From positions 135,001 to 199,000 of the forward strand of contig JACVVK020000339.1 of NCBI GenBank assembly GCA_018292915.2: DNA of 64,000 nucleotides. Reading direction: 5' to 3'. Under the pieces are notes generated by a model, which saw nothing but the letters and a program-made list of their open reading frames with translations, made no database searches and was not told where the DNA came from. Positions 44,170 through 61,659 of this stretch are shown here, piece after piece. Every line of letters starts with the position of its first letter. The stretch's first letter is position 1. The stretch is from Batillaria attramentaria. Lineage: Eukaryota > Mollusca > Gastropoda > Batillariidae. The translations under genes were made by a program, and so were the position numbers.

Positions 44170-44381
44170 TCCCTTACAGAGGCCTTATGTGTAAAATCAA
44201 GAGCATCAAATTTCTTCTGGTGATCCTTTGGCGCATTATAATGAAATGTATCCCAGGCCCCCGCACACTGAAGCTCCGGGTCCGCGTCACGTGGCATTTT
44301 GTCCAACAGCATAACGCGTTACTGACAGTAAGCACTACATACGCTTTACTGCACTCAACATACCTGTACTTTTAAGACGCG

Positions 44382-44385
<4 letters not shown>
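44170..44385. repeat. Dispersed repeat, family of 6945-7420
   Basis: Shares TTCTGGTGATCCTTTGGCGC, GCCCCCGCACACTGAAGCTC, CGTCACGTGGCATTTTGTCC and TACGCTTTACTGCAC with the earlier copy. Confidence 0.6.

Positions 44386-44470
<85 letters not shown>
44383..44470. repeat. (CA)n microsatellite
   Basis: About 44 CA units. Confidence 0.95.
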
Positions 44471-44471
<1 letters not shown>

Positions 44472-45163
44472 CCGAGAGCTTGTTCATGTGCAGCATCGAT
44501 GGCGTACGTTTTCCTATGTCATTGTCAGAGTTACACTTGCAACATGGTCTCTGTGGGAGATTGGCAGTGACGTGCGTTTGTACCACAGAGACTTGCCTGT
44601 CAACGTGGAAAATTTAGCCCGTCCTATGATGTTGTTTCCTTTGCTATAGAAACCACATAGAAAGACAAATCAACAAGTGAGGGCAAGTAGGCAAAAGCTG
44701 AACTATAGTCGTCTGTACACAAGAGGGTGTATTGTTAGAAATGTGTCAGTCCACTGGTGGAAAAGGCCGGGCCTTTGCGAGGTTCTAGAAGACTTGGCAA
44801 ATAATGCGAAAGTTGAGGGAATTCCTGCTGGGGCGCCTGACTGCTGATAAATAACGACGATGACGATGATGATGATTCTGAATGATGATGATGGTGGTGT
44901 TTTATCAACATCACTCGTCTCAAAACTCCGCAAACTGGACACAACACGTGAATAAACAGACGTTGACCACGCGCATTCGGGAGGCGGGAGGTGGGGGGGG
45001 GGGGGGTCGGGCCATCGGTTCTGAGTCAGAGTCAAATACAGGTTATCTTTTGTTTTTCAGATGGATTTACAAGATGTTTGTAGAGCACGTAGCCATGAAA
45101 TGTGGATCATAAATATAGTCTGAATATAATTATGTTTACTGTTACTTCCTGAAAGCTATTTCA

Positions 45164-45840
45164 CGGTGTCACCGCATGAAAAACGAACCTTGCCAAGAAG
45201 TTAATGCGTCTTGGGTTCTTTGTGTTCAAAATCGCCATGCTTTGGTTACGGAAATGGTGCAAATCAGAAGAATCATCGAGAACTCTAACTCTTAACATTT
45301 GTGTAGAATGGACATGCAAACAGGAAATGTTTATCGTCTTCAACAGGAGTTTTGCATAACGGGCACATCATTGCGGCATCGCTGGTTTCAACATAACGGA
45401 GCTTGTTTGCCTTTAGTGGTAGCAGCCCAAGGCGGAATTTTATGTATATTGAGCGACTGACAGGCTTTTGGGGCACATCGAAATATTTCTCACGTTCGAG
45501 AACAGCATTAAAGGGCTTGTACGTATTTGTATTTTGTGCTGTCTTCTATTTTGGCACGCCAGCCCTGGTAGAAACAATCCGTGAGTCTAAGTTTTAATTC
45601 AGATACACAGTGTAGGAATAGACTCTCGTCACCAACACCTTCATTCCACCAGACGTGTGCGAAACCATTGTAACAGAGCAACATCTTTACTTTTGACACC
45701 CAGTTTTCCGGTCCTCTTTCGTTCATGTTTACCATCATGCAGTATGCCATGTTCACGTACCTGCTGTTGGGGAGTTAAGTTAGTCTTAGCCAATTGTTAA
45801 TGTACTTTATTGTGGCCGTCACCGACAGCGGGAGTTCTCC
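45164..45840 (-). pseudogene. LINE C-terminal fragment (copy A)
   Basis: On the minus strand: LPNSRYVNMAYCMMVNMNE, WVSKVKMLLCYNGFAHVW, LTDCFYQGW, YIKFRLGLLPLKANKLRY and a zinc-finger-like CPLCKTPVEDDKHFLFACP, then NPRRINFLARFVF. This is the tail of a CR1-like LINE, spread over two frames. The same insertion occurs in copy B, so it predates the duplication. Confidence 0.75.
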
Positions 45841-45966
45841 GTAGATCAGAGAGAGAGAGAGAGAGAGAGAGATGTCGGTCACTATACTCGTACAAGGATG
45901 TGCAATATTCTGGTGTCAACAACAGTATCAGATGACGGACCTGTCATGTCCTTTGTGTTTATGTAG

Positions 45967-46116
45967 GACACGGACCGGGATGTAAAACGACTCACGGCGG
46001 AGTTAAAACCTTTTTCAAGAGAACAAACTGAACGTGGCTTTGACACCATAGGAACCTGTCTAACTGCCGTGGACAATATGCGTTACTGTACATCAGCATT
46101 ATGTATTCAGTATTAG
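45967..46116 (+). CDS. Candidate terminal exon of an unidentified gene (copy A)
   Basis: After a strong acceptor (TTTGTGTTTATGTAG) an open 49-codon frame starts DTDRDVKRLTAELKPFSREQ and ends CTSALCIQY before TAG. AATAAA follows at 46252. The block is identical to 60284-60433, while flanking DNA shows scattered differences. No family recognised and no upstream coding exon found. It could belong to a gene whose 5' end is the GTGAGT donor near 37530. Confidence 0.4.
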   Translation, partial: DTDRDVKRLTAELKPFSREQTERGFDTIGTCLTAVDNMRYCTSALCIQY

Positions 46117-46251
46117 GAATCATTTATCACGTGACTTCATGAAAGGAACTTTACTTGAAAAAAAAAAAAAGAAAAATATTTGAATAATACTGGTGAGGTC
46201 TGTTTTGCTCTGTAATTACGTGTGACTGTGTATACAGCATGCGATGTACGA

Positions 46252-46257
46252 AATAAA
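46252..46257 (+). terminator. AATAAA poly(A) signal (copy A)
   Basis: ACGAAATAAAACTTT about 136 bases after the stop of the candidate terminal exon. Confidence 0.45.
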
Positions 46258-46633
46258 ACTTTAAGGTTGACCGACCCTTTGTACTACCCTAGAAACACCC
46301 TAGCGCAGAGCTGACAACCTAAATGTGTCAACCTAAATGATTGCCTTAGTCAGGAGTAAAGTGTAATGAAAAAATGATACACTGGTGTGGAAGCACTCCA
46401 GTTGAACTCTTTACTTACCGGGTGATAGTATACCCGTCCTATGCATTGACATTACAGGGGCGCCGGAAGATGTTGGGGGGAGGCGGCAGAATCTCAGAGG
46501 GGGGGGGGGGGGGGGGGGGGGAGGGGGGGAGGGAGATACAGGAATGATCAACGTGCCCAGGCTTTGCAGGGGTTTCGTGACCCCGTGACCCTGCATGTCA
46601 GATAAGCATAAGGCCTTCACTACAAAATGTCTG

Positions 46634-46900
46634 TTCTGGCATTTCGTCACTTTGATGGCACTCTCCCACCATACCTTTCAGCTTCACTTGTCACCTATAT
46701 ACCGTCGCGAACCCTCCGGTCGTCGTCCGGCCGAGAGGCTTCTCAAAATCCCCAAGCGCAACCTGAAATCTTTTGGCGAGCGCTCTTTCACTGAGTTTTG
46801 CCGCTCTAGCCTTTTGGAACTCTCCGCCTGTAGAGAAATGCGCCCACACTGTCTGTTTTCAAGAGCAATCTGAAAACTTTTTTTGCAAAGCCTTCCAGAA
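46634..46900 (+). pseudogene. LINE ORF2 C-terminal fragment
   Basis: LPPYLSASLVTYIPSRTLRSS then, after a frameshift, RLLKIPKRNLKSFGERSFTE. This matches the conserved end of CR1/RTE-like ORF2 (PPYL...L..Y.PSR.LRSS...L..P......GDR.F). Relic. Positions 46901-47680 show no other feature. Confidence 0.65.
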
Positions 46901-47689
46901 ATTCCCCCAGCCGCGTGCTGGTCTTTGTTGCTTGAGCGGCGTGAGGCCACAAATAACTAACACCAGTCATTTCCTGTCTAACTAGAATACCGGCGGGTCT
47001 GCGCGATCGGGTGGGCAATGCGCTCACCAAGAAACATAACTCCAAATTGACTGCTTAGCGTCTTCTCACGACCTTGGATTGCTTCCCTTTACTTGACCCT
47101 CGCATCCTTTCGCGCGTTTTGCGAGATACAGCGTCTGGTTTGACTCACACAAAGGTAAGTTCCTTGTTCCTTGCCTCACTAATGGGGTTGATCAGCGGAC
47201 ATAGCCTACTCGCTAGCAAAAGCAGGTGCTGCTTTGAATTCAGACAGATACGTTTTGAATGTTAACAAGACACTTTGCAAGTGGTGTAGGTGATGGGTTG
47301 GTACGAATGAAATGCTGTACAACGAACCAGGACTGGTTTAGGGGGGGTGAGCGCATAGTGGAGGCAAAAAAACATGGGGTTGGGCTATGCGCCATAGGGT
47401 GTTTCAATATTTCATTGAAATGTCAAGCCGGCTGACCATTTATTTCAGTTGGAATACTCTAATCATTTGCCACCACTGGACACACTCCTGTCCCTTCACA
47501 GGTTTTCCTGAGTGGGTCATTGTTGATTTCTTGTTCTGTGACAGTTGAACGCTGCTGCTTTAGTTACTGTATTTTCTGCTTCTTTAATAAACATTGAGTA
47601 TCTACTATGGCCTTGTGTCTTTATATATTGAATGATGATTGCTTTATTTGCCATTAAAATAGATTTTTATAAGCATATGTTACCCAGAG

Positions 47690-48200
47690 GAAGTTATTTC
47701 AAACGAGCGCCAGACCATCCCTACCCGAGCGCAATGTCGACCCCCGAGCGCAATTTACAGGTTACAGAACGGTAATAGCTTCCGGGGCATGTAGTAACAA
47801 CTCCGCTAAATATAGTCTGAAACTTTTGCTTTTTTTTAAAAAAATTTTTGGTGTGAAAAATGACAGTTTGGGGGTGTTCATTGGTTTGGTGAGTAAGATC
47901 CATGCCAGGTGAGTTTGACAACACTGAAAATGAGACTTGCTTTTGGCCCAGCCTGTGGACTACTTGTGTTCATGCGCAGCTGTGTATCTTGGCTGACTGG
48001 CAAGCAGACGCCAGAGGAGTGAGGGGTAGGGGATCGCTGCAGTCATTGCAAAGAAACGGAATTTCTTTAAAATCAGCCCACACTGACTTGATTCTCTGGC
48101 TGTTCTGTGCGTGGGAATTTTTTGGTGAATTTTGATGCGTTGGGAGGGTGTTGCGTAAAGCGTTTTATTCAATAGGAAAATATAGTGTTTTCCTTGATAT
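47690..48200 (+). repeat. Dispersed repeat, inverted partner of 63280-63830
   Basis: Contiguous similarity at roughly 80% to the reverse complement of 63280-63830. Shared landmarks are GGTGAGTTTGACAAC, TCATTGCAAAGAAA, TTAAAATCAGCCCACACT and GGGAGGGTGTTGCGT. Family unknown. Confidence 0.7.
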
Positions 48201-48478
48201 AAGCATCTGTATTATGTAGCCAATACCATCCAACTGTGAGCGCGCGCACCAAGCCTATTGCGCATGAACCAAAATTCGAGTCACCTCACAAACCGTACTG
48301 CTGACGGACAATTGAAAAGACGGGGGCGTGCGCATTGTGAGGTTAGATAGCTGAGAGATTTTCCTACACGTCAACATGTGAACGGTGGTCGTAGCTTCAA
48401 CCAGAGGCTGGCTAGAGGAATTTCAGTGAGCGCAGAGGGTGAATGAGCACATAGACCCGCCGGTACTCTAGTCAGTTT

Positions 48479-48482
<4 letters not shown>

Positions 48483-48544
<62 letters not shown>
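48483..48544. repeat. (TG)n microsatellite upstream of gene 2
   Basis: TG run about 240 bases upstream of the gene 2 start codon. Confidence 0.95.
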
Positions 48545-48546
<2 letters not shown>

Positions 48547-48718
48547 CACGTTCATCGTTGTATAATGTGCGTGAGTGTGAGTGAGTGATAGGCGCATTGA
48601 GTTTCATTTAAAGAAATACGCCCTACAAATACCATTTATTATTATTATTATTATGTCGGATGACACTGTAGCGGAAAACAAGTCGACAGTGTGTCCTGTT
48701 GTATTTCAGATACTGATC

Positions 48719-55049
<6,331 letters not shown>

Positions 55050-55541
55050 CCCCTCCCTCCCTCCCCTCCTCGCTCCACCCTTTCCCGTTTCCCTCCCGAC
55101 CGTTTTGACCGTTAAAGTTGTCGTTGTCGTAGTTCCTCACAACATTCACTCTGTATTCTGCTCTAGTCTGAGCCCCCTCGTGACGCGCTATACATCCGCG
55201 CCGGTTTCGCCATTCTAACGGTCCTCGTTGTGACGTCACAGTGACGTTGAGAAAGGTAAACATGGTGTAGTTGACGCTCCGCTGATGGAGATCTGAGTGT
55301 CAAATAATATTTACATCAGGCCTGTGTTAACAACATGTGTTACTTTTGTGACGTTATTTTCTAGCGACCACCAATCTGTGACGTCACGCAAGAAAAACGT
55401 AATGAAATGACATAATTCGTGCAGCACAGACTGGTAACACAGATCGTACTGACAGTATTACTGTCTATAACTTCAAAGGAGTTTGCACAGCCCGCTTTCT
55501 GTTACCTCACCACTCTAGCCGCTCTCGATCTCTCTCTCTAT

Positions 55542-55547
<6 letters not shown>

Positions 55548-55613
<66 letters not shown>
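55548..55613. repeat. (TG)n microsatellite
   Basis: Counterpart of 26992-27034, expanded. Confidence 0.95.
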
Positions 55614-55617
<4 letters not shown>

Positions 55618-56400
55618 TAGTTCGACTTGTAACGAATCCTCCTTAGACACCGTGTACATACCAAGGGAGAAAATCTCCGGAGTTACGGCTTCCTACCGTC
55701 AGTATTTCCTGTACTTACAGTGCTGAATCAAATATTGACCCATACAGTTAGTGAATAGAATGTCCGTTACGGCATCCATCATCCTCATCTTCACCATCGT
55801 CATCAACAGCAGCTTCATCATCAACAACAACAACTGATGTCATGCCCAATGACCAAGCCAGTGACTGTTAAACCATCAGATATCACGGACATGTTGAATT
55901 AGGTTGTGAAAAAGCAGTATAACAATATTGAGAAGCTAAACGCCTGTTTGAACCAAATACTGTAGACAATGCTTTAGTCAAATTAAAACTACACTATCTT
56001 ACAGGGAGAGTTCAGTAGGAAACTGACACAGACGTCAATTAAATCACAGGGTAAAAACAAAATGGCGAATAACGAATGATTGAAAGATGGTCCGTGGAAA
56101 CAGACTAGGTTGAGAGGAAGATGGTTCGTGGACAGAAACACGTGACCATACGAGTACCGACTTTGTGATTTGTTGTCAAAACAAAATTAATTTGTTTGTT
56201 TGTTTGAACAGCCGGCACTATGCTGGTGTTATTATGAGATGGCCCAGTCTGACTCGGTAATTAAAACCTTGACGACAGTTGGTGGAAAGACAAACATGGC
56301 GATAGAGACTGTTTGTGGTCAGAGAAGAAATCTCCCACAGACAGAAACTAGCAACTGTCATCCCATACACTGTACTGTCGTTGCTTTATGGAGTGGAAAT

Positions 56401-57125
56401 ACTGTACTGTACGAACATTGTAAATACTGTACAAGCATTGTAAACACTGTACAAACATTGTAAATACTGTACATACATTGTAAATATTGTGCATACATTG
56501 TGTATACTGTACAAACATTTTAAATATTATACAAACTTTGTAAATACTGTACAAGCATTGTAAATGTTGTACAGATATTGTAAATACTGTGTAAACGTTG
56601 TAAATACAGTACAAACATTGTAAATAATGTACAAACATCTTAAATACTGTACTAACATTGTAAATACTGTACAAACATTGTAAATACTGTACGAAACAAT
56701 GGGAAAATGTAATTGTTTAATTGTTTTATTACTACCGTGAATATTGCAAACAATGAAAATACTGTATTGTTGTTACATGTATTGTCATTGTCAAATATTC
56801 TAAATACTGTAAATAGCAGCAGAAAAGTGTCAAACTGTAAGACATGTAGTACTTCAAATTTCAGGTGTGTCACAGTGTGTGTTTTGGTTGATTTGTTCAG
56901 TGTTCAGCTTTAGCCGTTTGGATAGGTTATGTTGATAGGTTATGTTGATAGGTTATGTTGATAGATTATGTTGATAGGTTATGTTGATAGGTTATGTTGA
57001 TGGATTATGTTGATAGGTTATGTTGACAGATGATTTTGACAGATTATGTTGATAGATTATGCTGATAGGTTATATTGATAGATTATGTTGATAGATTATG
57101 TTGATAGATTATGTTGATAGATTAT
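56401..57125. repeat. 20-bp and 15-bp tandem arrays, copy B
   Basis: 56401-56695 matches 35810-36105 closely. 56920-57125 matches 36325-36515 with a different unit count. Confidence 0.9.
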
Positions 57126-57574
57126 CAGTAATGTTTATGGTTTTGGTGGTCAGCTAGGGCCCTCGTGTTTCTGTTATTTTAGCATAGTTGGAATGGTGGT
57201 GGTGGGTGGGTGGGTGGATTAATGCCGGGACATTTTTCTAACCCCATAACAAATCAGACGGATTGTTTTTTATTTTTAATTTCTCGTTGTTACATGGTAT
57301 ACAAATAACTTGAACATCTATTTTCAATAACACTTTGGAAACTGAACCAAATCTTGCCTTGAGTGTTTGTTGTGGAAAAGATTTCTTGTATGATTCTGTC
57401 TTGTCACTAGTTTCATGTCTGTCCGTTGTCGTGACGAAATCTACACATTGCTGTGTGTCTGTGTTTCCACATCATAACGTTTGTTACACAGCATTCATTC
57501 CCACTCACACTGTGACACCACACGTACTGCAGTTCACGTCGTTGTCGCCTTTGTTTCCAATTGTCGTTGTTATA

Positions 57575-57576
<2 letters not shown>

Positions 57577-57629
<53 letters not shown>

Positions 57630-57660
57630 GCGTCTGTGTGTGCGTGTGTGCGTGTGTGTG
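57577..57660. repeat. (GT)n microsatellite
   Basis: GT run with scattered C interruptions, counterpart of 36970-37046. Confidence 0.95.
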
Positions 57661-57910
57661 TAGTCCAAGTACTCGGGCGGTGCGCAGTCAGTCTGCAAGG
57701 TTAGTATATCGCACTATTGTGGAACTGATCACTGGGTTTCGGGTACATTTCCCCGGTCACAGGTATCCCTTCTCGCATTTAATTGTTACATCTTTTGATC
57801 TTGTTCTGACACTCCCATACCACTAACCTCTAATACATGGAATCCGTCGGGGGATAAAAAGAACGGGAGATTGCGACTGATGTCCCCGACTCGTTCACAA
57901 CCGTTACCGA

Positions 57911-58081
57911 GGGTGGGTGGGTGTTTAGGAGTTTAACGTCCTTTTCCACCACATACGGGTGATATCAAAGACGGGGCAACGATGAAAAAGCCAGCACAAT
58001 ATGTGGCTCCAGCGGGGATCGAACTCACGACCCGAGCATTGGAGGTCCAACGCTCTTACCATTCGGCCACCCCGGCTCCCC
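57911..58081 (-). mobile_element. Full-length SINE-1 with target duplication
   Basis: 171 bp on the minus strand starting GGGGAGCCGGGGTGGCCGAA. It is flanked by ACAACCGTTACCGA at 57897-57910 and 58082-58095. Copy A near 37283 has a single ACAACCGTTATCGA without the SINE. This fixes both ends of the family. Confidence 0.95.
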
Positions 58082-59434
58082 ACAACCGTTACCGAACAAC
58101 GCGTCGCGCGGGTGGATTCCTTGCTGAAAAGGGGGTGGCCTTCTTTCCACAGCGCGCGAGGGTGATACGCTTGGCTTAATTGGCTTCTTGCTGACACCAA
58201 ATACTATACACGCAGTAAAGACTTTGTGTGTATAGTCTTTGCTGACACGTTGCGTAGCAGGCTGGGTACAGTATCTCTCTTTCGCACGACTTCTGTTGAC
58301 ACGAAACAACCAGGAAGTTTCTCGTCTGTTCTGACAACTCACTCCGCCATATTGACGCAACCCAGTGGACACTTCACGCCAGGTGAGTTATTACTAGTAT
58401 TGTTTGACAGTTGAGTTGCTCGCCATTTACGAGGGATGGGAAACAAGTTTGTAGCCTCCACATAAAGATTACACTGCAGGAAAGATTTGGTCATTTACTT
58501 TTCAACTAGCTGGTGTCCCCGGGCTGATAATGTGATCTGTGTAGAAAGTTTGCTTTGGAAATGTTCAGCCCACCAAATCTGAAAAATAAATGCAATTCTA
58601 AATCCCGAAATTTAAATAGCTGATCTGACCCTTCGCACCACGTGATTGTAATGTGTTTATGTCCAGTGTGTGAGAGAATGCGTGTGATTCACGTGAGCAT
58701 GCGTGTTGGGTTCAGTTCGCGGCGCTTTGAGCCGATTCATGAAACTGGGTAAAGCGCCTTTACAATACTCATTATTATCATTATCAAAGTGTGACCTGTC
58801 TGGTAAGTGTTTTCAGATCCCCCTATTTGGCGATACGTAGTGGAAAAGGATGTTAAACTCCGATGTTTTTAGATTTTTTTCCGCCATAATTTTGCCGGGG
58901 TCACCCTGAGTACAGCTACCAATTTCTATTGCGATGTGAGAACTCTAAATTGTGTTTTCTGGTCTCAGTGTCTGGCGATACGTAGTGGAAAAGAACGTTA
59001 AACTATAGTCGTTTGTACACAAGAGGGTGTATTGTCAGAAATGTGTCAGTCCACTGGTGGAAAAGGCCGGGCCTTTGCGAGGTTCTAGAAGACTTGGCAA
59101 ATAATGCGAAAGTTGAGGGAATTCCTGCTGGGGCGCCTGACTGCTGATAAATAACGACGATGACGATGATGATGATTCTGAATGATGATGATGGTGGTGT
59201 CAAAACTCCGCAAACTGGACACAACACGTGAATAAACAGACGTTGACCACGCGCATTCGGGAGGCGGGAGGTGGGGGGGGGGGGGGTGTCGGGCCATCGG
59301 TTCTGAGTCAGAGTCAAATACAGGTTATCTTTTGTTTTTCAGATGGATTTACAAGATGTTTGTAGAGCACGTAGCCATGAAATGTGGATCATAAATATAG
59401 TCTGAATATATGTTTACTGTTACTTCCTGAAAGC

Positions 59435-60120
59435 TATTTCACGGTGTCACCTCATGAAAAACGAACCTTGCCAAGAAGTTAATGCGTCTTGGGTTCTTTG
59501 TGTTCAAAATCGCCATGCTTTGGTTACGGAAATGGTGCAAATCAGAAGAATCATCGAGAACTCTAACTCTTAACATTTGTGTAGAATGGACATGCAAACA
59601 GGAAATGTTTATCGTCTTCAACAGGAGTTTTGCATAACGGGCACATCATTGCGGCATCGCCGGTTTCAACATAACGGAGCTTGTTTGCCTTTAGTGGTAG
59701 CAGCCCAAGGCGGAATTTTATGTATATTGAGCGACTGACAGGCTTTTGGGGCACATCGAAATATTTCTCACGTTCGAGAACAGCATTTAAGGGCTTGTAC
59801 GTATTTGTATTTTGTGCTGTCTTCTATTTTGGCATGCCAGCCCTGGTAGAAACAATCCGTGAGTCTAAGTTTTAAATTCAGATACACAGTGTAGCAACAG
59901 ACTCTCGTCACCAACACCTTCATTCCACCAGACGTGTGCGAAACCATTGTAACAGAGCAACATCTTTACTTTTGACACTCAGTTTTCCGGTCCTCTTTCG
60001 TTCATGTTTACCATCATGCAGTATGCCATGTTAACGTACCTGCTGTTGGGGAGTTTAGTTAGTCTTAGCCAATTGTTAATGTACTTTATTGTGGCCGTCA
60101 CCAACAGCGGGAGTTCTCCG
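59435..60120 (-). pseudogene. LINE C-terminal fragment (copy B)
   Basis: Counterpart of 45164-45840, starting at GELPLLVTATIKYINNWLRL. Same motifs and the same frame breaks apart from point differences. Confidence 0.75.
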
Positions 60121-60123
60121 TAG

Positions 60124-60125
<2 letters not shown>

Positions 60126-60190
<65 letters not shown>
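60126..60190. repeat. (GA)n microsatellite
   Basis: GA run, about twice the length of copy A (45847-45872). Confidence 0.95.
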
Positions 60191-60191
<1 letters not shown>

Positions 60192-60283
60192 TCGGTCACT
60201 ATACTCGTACAAGGATGTGCAATATTCTGGTGTCAACAACAGTATCAGATGACGGACCTGTCATGTCCTTTGTGTTTATGTAG

Positions 60284-60433
60284 GACACGGACCGGGATGT
60301 AAAACGACTCACGGCGGAGTTAAAACCTTTTTCAAGAGAACAAACTGAACGTGGCTTTGACACCATAGGAACCTGTCTAACTGCCGTGGACAATATGCGT
60401 TACTGTACATCAGCATTATGTATTCAGTATTAG
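60284..60433 (+). CDS. Candidate terminal exon of an unidentified gene (copy B)
   Basis: Identical over 150 bases to 45967-46116, with the same TTTGTGTTTATGTAG acceptor and TAG stop. AATAAA follows at 60556. Function unknown. Confidence 0.4.
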   Translation, partial: DTDRDVKRLTAELKPFSREQTERGFDTIGTCLTAVDNMRYCTSALCIQY

Positions 60434-60555
60434 GAATCATTTATCACGTGACTTCATGAAAGGAACTTTACTTGAAAAAAAATTTGAATAATACTGGTGA
60501 GGTCTGTTTTGCTCTGTAATTACGTGTGACTGTGTATACAGCATGCGATGTACGA

Positions 60556-60561
60556 AATAAA
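60556..60561 (+). terminator. AATAAA poly(A) signal (copy B)
   Basis: Same context as 46252-46257. Confidence 0.45.
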
Positions 60562-60759
60562 ACTTTAAGGTTGACCGACCCTTTGTACTACCCTAGAATC
60601 GTCCGTGAACACCCTAGCGCAGAGCTGACTAAATGTGTCAACCTAAATGATTGCCTTAGTCAGGATTAAAGTGTAATGAAAAATGATACACTGGTGTGGA
60701 AGCACTCCAGTTGAACTCTATACTTACCGGGTGATAGTATACCCGTCCTATGCATTGAC

Positions 60760-61255
60760 ATTACAGGGGCGCCGGAAGATGTTGGGGGGAGGGGGGCAGA
60801 ATCTCAGAGGGGGGAAACGACACCAGAGCCAGTGAAAGGAAGGACGTTGCTCGGATAAAGTGAAAAGCGGGGAAGGGGAGGGGGGTGGGGGGCGTTCAGA
60901 TGCTGCGCAGACAAAAACCTTTACGAACCAGCCACTTGCCCAAAGAAAGTGAAAAGCGGGAGGAGGGGGGGCGGAGTGATTATCAGTCGACTTTCTGCCA
61001 AGTCGTTTTGATATTTCATACAACGGCTTAACTGAGTTCTCTGTTGGGTGGGATCAGGGAGAGAGCAGGAACAGGGGGAGGGGGAGGGGGGGGGAGACCA
61101 TGGCTTTGCCCCCCCTCTTGCCATAGTCACCTGATTTTCCAGGGGGGGGGGGGGGGGCGCAAAAAGATACTCTTGCCTCCCCTGCTTGGGTACGGGGGGG
61201 GGGGGGGGCAGCTGCCCCCCTACCCCCCCCCCGGTTCCGGCGCCCCTGCATAGGT
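60760..61255. repeat. G-rich region with short inverted ends
   Basis: CAGGGGCGCCGGA near 60764 is complementary to TCCGGCGCCCCTG near 61237. Many G runs of 8-15 lie between. It could be a MITE, but no target duplication was matched. Confidence 0.4.
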
Positions 61256-61300
61256 ACACATGCACCCCTTTTCGGGGTGTTTAAAGTACCCAGTATATCA

Positions 61301-61302
<2 letters not shown>

Positions 61303-61364
<62 letters not shown>

Positions 61365-61445
61365 CAGACAGACATACAGACACACAGACAGACCGTCAGA
61401 CACACAGACAGACAGACAGAGAGCGAGACAGACAGACAGACAGAG
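61303..61445. repeat. (TG)n and (CAGA)n microsatellite
   Basis: TG run to about 61363, then ACAGACAGACA-type tetranucleotide repeats. Confidence 0.95.
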
Positions 61446-61659
61446 CAAAGACTAACTAATCTTCAGGTCAACAAATTTAAATTACCACCATTTTTTATTT
61501 CATGTTTCTCAAAAGTGGCTGGGCGGCTTCGTGCTCCTTTTGTTGGAGCCCGTCACTTATGACAGAGGGCAGATTGACACCTATTTCAGCTCAGTATGCA
61601 CAAATAAGTTATGTATACGAACAATAAACTAGCGAGGCAGCCGCCTGCATGGCTCCATT

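Larger units (their letters stand above)
38155..44704. other. 6.55-kb segment present in copy A, absent from copy B
   Basis: At 38150 copy A reads GTTAAACTACGATT and at 44700 GAACTATAGTCG. Copy B at about 58998 reads GTTAAACTATAGTCG. The shared AACTA at both edges fits a microhomology deletion in copy B. The segment holds a LINE relic, SINEs, microsatellites and small tandem repeats, and no convincing gene. Confidence 0.85.
22716..46500 (+). repeat. Segmental duplication copy A
   Basis: Matches 51110-60820 in the same orientation at roughly 95-99% identity wherever both are present. It starts at the (TG)n before exon 2 and ends at a G-rich tract after CGCCGGAAGATG. Copy A additionally holds the Tigger/LINE insertion (27342-35326) and a 6.55-kb segment (38155-44704) missing from copy B. 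Confidence 0.95.

Noticed and set aside
46411..46650. Pro-rich minus-strand ORF
   Set aside because: Produced by the G homopolymer at 46499-46530.
60764..61250. hAT-like transposon with CAGGGGCGCCGG ends
   Set aside because: The ends are inverted repeats, but no 8-bp or other target duplication could be matched, and the region is dominated by G homopolymers.
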